Assembly (NCBI RefSeq): GCF_000733295.1
Contig: NZ_JPMI01000256.1
Coordinates: 1 to 32,000 of the forward strand
Source of the DNA: Archangium violaceum Cb vi76
Lineage (GTDB): Bacteria > Myxococcota > Myxococcia > Myxococcales > Myxococcaceae
Direction of reading: 5' to 3'
Length of the DNA stretch: 32,000 nt
Positions within the stretch are counted from its first letter, which is position 1, and each line of letters begins with the position of its first letter. The notes under the pieces were generated by a model. That model searched no databases, was not told the DNA's origin, and saw nothing but the letters and a program-made list of their open reading frames with translations. The position numbers and the translations under genes were made by a program. Of the stretch, positions 27,213 to 32,000 are shown one piece after another.

Positions 27213-27782
27213 CTACCAGCGCACCAGGAGGCGGAAGCCCAGGTGGGAGCGATCCTCCACGCTCACGATGGGCTGCACGTGGGCCCGCTCCAGCGCCACC
27301 TCGAGCGCGCCGGCGATGAACTCCGGGCGGTTGTGGACGTCCGGAATGGTGATGCGCCGGGCGCGCTCGCCCACCGGCACCAGCTGCACCTCCAGGTCCG
27401 GCCGCCCCATCATCGCCAGGTAGCGCGGCAGCCGCTCCACCACGCGCGCCGGGCCAATCATGGGCAGTGCCACCGCGGCCACCCGCCCCACCAACGTGTT
27501 CGTGAAGCCCTCGGTCAGCTTGCGGCCGAGGATGCGGTAGGCGTCCGCGTCGCTCAGCTCTCCGTAGGCCAGGTCCCTGGCCAGCGCCACGCACCGCTTC
27601 CACACCTGCACCGGGTACTCCACCTCGGGGCACTTCGGGTCATACCCCTCGGCCTCCAGGGCCCGGGCCAGGTGGCTGTTCGGCTCCAGCCCTCGGACGA
27701 AGAGGCCCTCGAAGACACTCGAGGGGATGCGCGGCTGCGTTGCCACTCTGGGGGTCTGCGCCAGCAGACTCGGGCTCTCCAT
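27213..27782 (-). CDS. DUF2378 (TIGR02265) Myxococcales-specific family protein
   Basis: The 189-residue product shows the family pattern: SVFEGLFVRGLEP near residue 22, EYPVQVWKRCVALARDLAYGELSDADAYRILGRKLTEGF (seen as VQVW, DADAYRILGR and LTEGF), and GPARVVERLPRYLAMMG. The family occurs in many paralogous copies in myxobacteria and has no established function. A C-terminal VEDRSHLGFRLLVRW is typical. GGGGGAG lies seven bases before the ATG. It is divergent from the nfu gene; a 16-base hairpin (GGTTGG/CCAACC) lies in its leader. Confidence 0.8.
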   Translation of the reverse strand: MESPSLLAQTPRVATQPRIPSSVFEGLFVRGLEPNSHLARALEAEGYDPKCPEVEYPVQVWKRCVALARDLAYGELSDADAYRILGRKLTEGFTNTLVGRVAAVALPMIGPARVVERLPRYLAMMGRPDLEVQLVPVGERARRITIPDVHNRPEFIAGALEVALERAHVQPIVSVEDRSHLGFRLLVRW

Positions 27783-27863
27783 GGGACATCTCCCCCGGTT
27801 GGATTTCCAACCGTTCTCTCAGCTTATCATGCCCGGACGGTCTTCCACTGAAGTCGGGTAAAA

Positions 27864-27878
27864 ATCTGATTGTCAGAT
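27864..27878. promoter_or_regulatory. AT-rich perfect palindrome, candidate operator
   Basis: ATCTGA-TTG-TCAGAT is a perfect six-base inverted repeat around three bases, lying in an unusually AT-rich patch of the divergent region between the DUF2378 gene and nfu. It has the size of a dimeric repressor site. No specific regulator can be named. Confidence 0.45.
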
Positions 27879-27884
27879 AAAGCG

Positions 27885-27919
27885 AACCAGGAAGGGGATA
27901 ACTCCCCCAGCTCCTGGTT
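27885..27919 (+). promoter_or_regulatory. Hairpin in the nfu leader
   Basis: AACCAGGA at 27885-27892 pairs with TCCTGGTT at 27912-27919, and GGGG/CCCC pair inside it. It ends 50 bases before the nfu start. It could be an RNA leader structure or a terminator-like fold; no known riboswitch is recognised. Confidence 0.3.
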
Positions 27920-27969
27920 GCCACCGGCGTACGGGCGGCTTAGAGGAAGGGCACAGGAGAAATTTCCAA

Positions 27970-28530
27970 ATGTCGGTGAACATCCAGCTCGAGTGGACGC
28001 CCAACCCCAGCACGTTGAAGTACGTGGTGGACCGGCGGCTCGTGTCGTCCGGGGCGGTGAACATCACGAGCAAGCAGGCGGCGGAGGAGAAGTCGCCGCT
28101 GGCACTCAAGCTCATGGGCATCAAGGGTGTGACGGCGGTGATGGTGGGCAGCAACTTCGTCACCGTCACCAAGGGCGACGAGGGCGAGTGGGACGAGCTG
28201 AACGACGCGGTGATGGCCACGCTGGACGAGCACCTGACGGCGGGGCTGCCGTCGGTGAACGAGGAGGCGCTGGCGGCGGCGCGCACGGCGGTGGGGGCGG
28301 GCGGCTCGGTGGAGGCGCGCATCCAGGACATCCTGGACGCGGAGATCCGCCCGGCGGTGGCGCAGGACGGCGGCGACATCACCCTGGACCGCTTCGAGGA
28401 GGGCATCGTCTACCTGCACATGAAGGGCTCGTGCGCGGGCTGCCCCTCGTCCACGGCGACCTTGAAGATGGGAATCGAGACGCGTCTGCGTGAGCTCGTC
28501 CCCGAGGTCACCGAGGTGGTGTCCGTCTGA
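27970..28530 (+). CDS. Nfu-type Fe-S cluster carrier (Nfu_N plus NifU C-terminal domain)
   Basis: The 186-residue product combines an Nfu N-terminal domain (residues 3-90, EWTPNPSTLKYVVDR and SPLALKLMGIKGV) with a NifU-like thioredoxin-fold domain (about 113-184). The second domain has the CxxC pair Cys155/Cys158 in GSCAGCPSS and the preceding QDGGDITL. The layout is that of mitochondrial NFU1: the dimer bridges a 4Fe-4S cluster and hands it to apo-proteins such as lipoyl synthase or aconitase. AGGAG precedes the ATG by ten bases. The following methyltransferase gene starts within or just after its stop. Confidence 0.92.
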   Translation: MSVNIQLEWTPNPSTLKYVVDRRLVSSGAVNITSKQAAEEKSPLALKLMGIKGVTAVMVGSNFVTVTKGDEGEWDELNDAVMATLDEHLTAGLPSVNEEALAAARTAVGAGGSVEARIQDILDAEIRPAVAQDGGDITLDRFEEGIVYLHMKGSCAGCPSSTATLKMGIETRLRELVPEVTEVVSV

Positions 28531-28568
28531 GGCGGCAGGTCAAAGGCAAGCAGGTCCGGCGGGAGCTG

Positions 28569-29387
28569 TTGCCGGACCAGTCGAAGGAGCTGCTGCGCGA
28601 GCTGCACCTGCTCACGCGCGAGGGCAACCTCAACGCGGACGCGCTGCGCAAGCTCAAGCAGGTCAACCACCTGGTGGGCCTGCTGCGGCCGGCGCTGGAG
28701 GACGTGCAGTCGCGGCATGGCGCGCCCGTGGTGGTGGACGCGGGCAGTGGCAACGCGTACCTGGGCTTCATCCTCTACGAGCTGTTCCTCAAGGACGCCG
28801 AGGCGGGCACGCTGCTGAGCGTGGAGGGGCGGCCGGAGCTGACGCAGCGGGCGAAGGAGCGGGCCGGGCGGTTGGGCTTCGGGCGGATGGAGTTCCAGAC
28901 GGCGCACCTGGACGAGGCGCAGTGGCCCGAGCGCGTCCACGTGCTCATGGCGCTGCACGCGTGCGACACGGCGACGGACGACGCGCTGGCGGTGGCCATC
29001 CAGAAGGGCGCGGACCACGTGGCGGTGGTGCCGTGCTGCCAGGCCGAGGTGGCCCAGCAGCTCAAGGAGGCCCGGCAGTCGGTGGACCCGACGCTGGCGC
29101 TGCTCTACCAGCACGCGTGGCACCGGCGGGAGTTCGGCAGTCACCTCACCAACGTCATCCGCGCGCTGACGCTGGAGGCCTTCGGCTACCAGGTGACGGT
29201 GACGGAGCTGACGGGCTGGGAGCACTCGCTGAAGAACGAGCTGATTCTCGGCCGGCGGGTGCACCGGGAGAACCGGCAGGCGCGCGCGAAGCTGGAGGCG
29301 CTGCTGGGCTCCTTCGGGGTGCGGCCCAAGCTGGCGCGGGTGCTGGGCGTGGAGCCCGCGCCGCGGACACCTCCTCCTTCCTCCTGA
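28569..29387 (+). CDS. SAM-dependent methyltransferase, Methyltransf_32 (METTL25/GSTCD-like)
   Basis: The product is about 272 residues with motif I VVVDAGSGNAYLGFIL (residues 53-68), an acidic ribose-binding position in LLSVEGRPEL, and the family signatures MALHACDTATDDAL and VVPCCQAEV. These are shared with the PF13679 group that includes eukaryotic METTL25 and GSTCD; the substrate is unknown. The start is uncertain. TTG at 28569 is given, with GGGAG close upstream. The frame stays open to a CTG at 28527 that overlaps the nfu stop and would add 14 basic residues (RRQVKGKQVRREL) that look RNA-binding. Co-transcription with nfu is likely. Confidence 0.8.
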   Translation: MPDQSKELLRELHLLTREGNLNADALRKLKQVNHLVGLLRPALEDVQSRHGAPVVVDAGSGNAYLGFILYELFLKDAEAGTLLSVEGRPELTQRAKERAGRLGFGRMEFQTAHLDEAQWPERVHVLMALHACDTATDDALAVAIQKGADHVAVVPCCQAEVAQQLKEARQSVDPTLALLYQHAWHRREFGSHLTNVIRALTLEAFGYQVTVTELTGWEHSLKNELILGRRVHRENRQARAKLEALLGSFGVRPKLARVLGVEPAPRTPPPSS

Positions 29388-29398
29388 GCGCGGCGGGC

Positions 29399-29441
29399 CC
29401 CGGGCCCGAGGCTCCTGGCGTGTCCACGCGCCGGGCCCGGG
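29399..29441. repeat. Ten-base perfect inverted repeat after the methyltransferase gene
   Basis: CCCGGGCCCG at 29399-29408 and CGGGCCCGGG at 29432-29441 can pair with a 23-base loop. It follows the stop by 11 bases. There is no T-tract, so a terminator role is only possible. Confidence 0.35.
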
Positions 29442-29510
29442 TGCGTGACCCGGGGTGACGTTCGCGGTAGGGTGGGGCACCGGACCTCCGCCGTCAACCC
29501 GGAGCCTCTC

Positions 29511-30347
29511 ATGGGAAATGTGTTGTTCATGTCGATGCTGGGCGTGCTGCTGTGCGCCGTGATGTGGGTGCTCCTTCGGCTCGGCCGCAGGTGGCGGTAC
29601 TACAATCAGGCCTGCGACCTGCTGGGCGAGGGCGGAGAGAACCAGCGGGCGGAGGCCCTCTTCCGGAGGGCGGCCCGGGGCCTGTACGGAACCCACCGGA
29701 CGGCGGCGCTGGCGGGCGTGGGGCTGTGCCGCATGCAGCGGGGCGGGTACGCGGAGGCCGCGGCCGTCCTGGAGCCGCTCATGGCGCAGCGGCTGCCCCG
29801 CGCGATGCGGTTGGACGAGGTCGTCCTGCCCGGACACCTCGCGCTGTGCCTGGCCATGCTGGGAGAGACCTCGCGGGCCCGGCACTGGCTCGGCGTGGCC
29901 CACGAGCGCTTCGGTGGCCGGGTCACCTTCCTGGTGCTGCCCGAGGTGGCCATCCTCTGCCGCGAAGGGCACCTGGGCGCGGCGTTGAAGATGATGGAGG
30001 ACTGCTGGCCGTTGCTGCTGGCCGACGGGCGCGTGTGCTCCCGGATCCGGCTGTTCCGGGCGTTCGCGCAGTGGAAGGTGGACCCCGAGCGCAATACCGA
30101 CTTCATCTTCATGACGCTGCTGTCGCTCGCGCCGCTTCCGGAGTGGGAGATGACGTTCTGCCGGGAGCACTGGCCGGTGCTCGCGGACTTCATGCAGATG
30201 GGCAATGAGCTCGTGGCCCGCCAGGAGGCGCAGCGGCTCCAGAGGGAAGCGGAGTGGGCGGCCCGGTACGCGGAGCGGGATCGCGAGCTGGCGGCCAGCA
30301 ACCGGGAGCCGCCGAAGCCGGACGGCGACGACGGCTCTTCCGGGTGA
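29511..30347 (+). CDS. Membrane-anchored TPR-like protein
   Basis: The 278-residue product has one N-terminal membrane segment (residues 4-24, VLFMSMLGVLLCAVMWVLL) followed by helical repeats with TPR-like spacing. Examples are NQRAEALFRRAARGLYG, TAALAGVGLCRMQRGGYAEAAAVLEPL, LALCLAMLGETSRARHWLG and AALKMMEDCWPLLL. The tail is rich in charged residues (about 238-278). No enzymatic motif is seen, so a scaffold role is inferred. ATG at 29511 starts the membrane segment; the frame extends upstream without homology. It converges on the kinase gene with 15 bases between the stops. Confidence 0.7.
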   Translation: MGNVLFMSMLGVLLCAVMWVLLRLGRRWRYYNQACDLLGEGGENQRAEALFRRAARGLYGTHRTAALAGVGLCRMQRGGYAEAAAVLEPLMAQRLPRAMRLDEVVLPGHLALCLAMLGETSRARHWLGVAHERFGGRVTFLVLPEVAILCREGHLGAALKMMEDCWPLLLADGRVCSRIRLFRAFAQWKVDPERNTDFIFMTLLSLAPLPEWEMTFCREHWPVLADFMQMGNELVARQEAQRLQREAEWAARYAERDRELAASNREPPKPDGDDGSSG

Positions 30348-30362
30348 AGCGCTCGCCCGCGC

Positions 30363-30671
30363 CTAGTCTTCCGGCTTCGGCCTGGTGCCCGGCTCCCGGA
30401 AGACGAAGCGCTTGACGGCGGCGAGTGGAGACCAGTTGGAGATGTAGACGGCGCCCGGCTCGGAACTGGAGACCTTCTCCAGTCCGTCCTCCTCCGAGGT
30501 GCCCAGGATGAAGCAGACGGGGTACGTCTTCCCGTCGGGCGTCTGGGCCCGGTCGTACCGGCCATAGACGTTGGTGCCCTGGGTGAAGAGCTCGCCGAAG
30601 AGCAGGGTCCCCTCGGTCAGCTCTCCAAGACCGGTCACCACCCTGCTGACGATGGGACCGGAGCGGACGAG
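30363..30671 (-). pseudogene. Out-of-frame C-terminal part of the Ser/Thr kinase gene
   Basis: This stretch encodes about 102 residues, beginning LVRSGPIVSRVVTGLGELTEG and including GTNVYGRYDRAQTPDGKTYPVCFILG and a final AVKRFVFREPG. It reads as the natural continuation of the kinase's outer domain but lies in another frame, joined at the nine-C run at 30671-30679 (coding strand). One more C, or two fewer, restores a single frame. It has a possible GTG start at 30641 but no good ribosome site. It may be a true frameshift, a sequencing error in a homopolymer, or a slippery switch. Confidence 0.65.
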
Positions 30672-32000
30672 GGGGGGGGTCCCTCACCCTGCCGGAGGTC
30701 GACGATGACGGTCGGGCCATATCCCCACATCTGGTCGAGCGTCTTCATCGCGGCGCGCGCTTCGGCGGGGCAGTCGCTCTCGGCGGGGCGCCGCTGGGCA
30801 CCGGCGCAGGCCAGGCCCACGCACAAGGCGGTGGTGCCGAGCACCCTGCCCGGGGTGCCAGACAGCTGCCGAGGGGGCTCGCTGGGGGTTGTCGGCGGGA
30901 GTTTCTTCAAGAGGGTACCTTTCGTGGCTCGTGCCTTCCCGGAGGAGGCAGCCGTGGGGGTTGACTCCAGAGGTAGTGGAGCCGTGGCCGACCCAGCATG
31001 GGAGATTTCCAATGTCCGCGCCACTTCGCCACTCCCGGGCGGGATGACCTCCGAGGAGTGCCGGGGCCGTGCCCAGAGGCCGGCCAACGCCAGGCCGAGC
31101 CCCAGCGCCATGGCCAGTCCCCCCACCCGGAGGGCACGGCCGCGTCCTCGGCTTCCTGGGGATGGCGAGGGCTCCCTGGCCCGTTGTCCTCTTCCCCGAC
31201 GCCCGGCGGATGGGTTGCCCGCGAGGAGCATGAATGGGGGACGGGTGGCCGTCAGGGGCCGGGTGGGGAATGTCGGACGGCGGATGCGCCGGCCGGGCGC
31301 CTCGCCGTCCCCGTTCGCAGGGACAGGCTCCCATTCGAAGAGGCTCGCCTCCCATTCTCCACGCTTGCCGAAGGCCGCCGCCGCCATCAGCGCCTCGTGC
31401 ACCGCGGCGCCATCGCGGTAGCGCTGCTCCGGGTCCTTGGCCAGCATGCGCATCAGCACGTCACTCAGCGCCCCGGGCACCCGGCGGTTGAAGTCCCGGG
31501 GCGCGTGGGCCCGGTGGTGGGCGATCATCACCGCCAGGAAGTCCCCCGGCATCTCGGGGTTGAAGGGGTAGTGCCCCGTCACCGCGCGGTACAGACTCAC
31601 CCCCAGCGCGTACAGGTCATCCGCGGCGCCCACCGGGTACGGCTCGCTGGCGTGCTGGCCTCGCTTCATCCAGAAGCGCATGGCCTCGGGACTGCGCAGG
31701 TGCGCCGTGCCCGGCGGCAGGGACGTAGGGGTCAGCGGGCTCGCACCCTCGTAGACTCCAATGCCGAAGTCCACCAGCACCGGCTCCCCGTCCGGCTCGC
31801 GGATGAGGATGTTCTCGGGCTTCACATCCCGGTGAACCACGCCCCGGGTGTGGAGCTCTCCCAGTGCCAGGGCCATCTTCGCCCCCGCCTCGGCGAATCG
31901 GAGGAACGAGGGGTTGTGCGTCTCGGCGTACTCGTCCAGGGGAAGGCCGGGCACGAGGTCCATGACATGGTAGGTGTGCCCCTCGACCGGATCCGGCCAG
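30635..32000 (-). CDS. Serine/threonine protein kinase, 5' end outside window
   Basis: The window begins inside the kinase domain, at GHTYHVMDLVPG. The catalytic loop HRDVKPEN, the DFG motif in LVDFGIGVY, the APE-like HLRSPEAMRFW and the DDLYALGVSLYRAVTG helix are all present, so the kinase should be active. A basic, Pro/Arg-rich linker leads to one membrane segment (LAMALGLGLALAGLW), then a Pro/Ser-rich stretch. An outer part follows with a lipoprotein-like VGLACAG and DCPAEARAAMKTLDQMWGYG. Reading stops at 30635 soon after a C9 run; the conserved remainder continues in another frame. Such kinases are abundant in myxobacteria. Its target is unknown. Confidence 0.88.
   Translation of the reverse strand, partial: WPDPVEGHTYHVMDLVPGLPLDEYAETHNPSFLRFAEAGAKMALALGELHTRGVVHRDVKPENILIREPDGEPVLVDFGIGVYEGASPLTPTSLPPGTAHLRSPEAMRFWMKRGQHASEPYPVGAADDLYALGVSLYRAVTGHYPFNPEMPGDFLAVMIAHHRAHAPRDFNRRVPGALSDVLMRMLAKDPEQRYRDGAAVHEALMAAAAFGKRGEWEASLFEWEPVPANGDGEAPGRRIRRPTFPTRPLTATRPPFMLLAGNPSAGRRGRGQRAREPSPSPGSRGRGRALRVGGLAMALGLGLALAGLWARPRHSSEVIPPGSGEVARTLEISHAGSATAPLPLESTPTAASSGKARATKGTLLKKLPPTTPSEPPRQLSGTPGRVLGTTALCVGLACAGAQRRPAESDCPAEARAAMKTLDQMWGYGPTVIVDLRQGEGPPPSSAPVPSSAGW

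Noticed and set aside
28490-29458. 322-codon plus-strand frame overlapping the methyltransferase
   Set aside because: Gly/Ala/Arg-rich shadow; the methyltransferase motifs lie in another frame.
30190-30720. 176-codon minus-strand frame across the kinase frameshift
   Set aside because: It is the third frame and gives Arg/Pro-rich nonsense; the +1 C frame gives the sensible continuation.

Overview
The window looks like chromosomal DNA from a myxobacterium, most likely suborder Cystobacterineae (Myxococcus/Archangium/Cystobacter relatives). This is inferred from very high G+C with strong third-position bias, a Myxococcales-restricted DUF2378 (TIGR02265) protein, a Cys-rich DUF6184-type lipoprotein, a eukaryotic-like Ser/Thr kinase with a long C-terminal extension, and a dedicated chemosensory operon. 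No rRNA, tRNA, CRISPR array, transposase or prophage gene was found.

Layout. 1-6.6 kb holds mixed single genes: an SMP-30-like beta-propeller protein, a siderophore-interacting-type flavoprotein, a DUF2147 protein, a Cys-rich lipoprotein, a small membrane protein behind a six-TM methyl-accepting protein, and a UPF0489-like protein. 6.7-9.2 kb holds a secreted S9 (DPP-IV-type) peptidase convergent with a cold-shock protein, separated by a clear intrinsic terminator. 9.3-14.5 kb holds central metabolism: sucA-sucB (2-oxoglutarate dehydrogenase E1 and E2) and, divergently, an enoyl-ACP reductase whose sequence is closer to actinobacterial InhA than to typical proteobacterial FabI.

14.7-22.6 kb is the centrepiece: a tightly packed, mostly overlapping operon encoding a single-domain response regulator, a REC-CheW fusion, CheR with a C-terminal extension, CheW, a hybrid CheA-REC kinase, CheB and a two-TM MCP, closed by a terminator. 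The internal order CheW/CheR/CheW/CheA-REC/CheB matches the wsp (alternative cellular function) layout, but a receiver is fused ahead of the first CheW and no GGDEF output protein is present. The free CheY-like protein is the obvious output.

22.7-27.8 kb, minus strand: clpA, clpS and, nine bases upstream, a PF04339-type GNAT/FemX-fold protein form one unit. The ClpS N-degron pocket differs from E. coli at the gatekeeper position. Upstream lie an unrecognised 146-residue protein and DUF2378. 28-30.3 kb, plus strand: an Nfu-type Fe-S carrier, a METTL25/GSTCD-like methyltransferase and a membrane-anchored repeat protein. The window ends inside a Ser/Thr kinase gene whose conserved C-terminal part is put out of frame by a nine-C run.

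Many very long open frames antisense to sucA, clpA, the peptidase and the MCPs are composition shadows and are not annotated.
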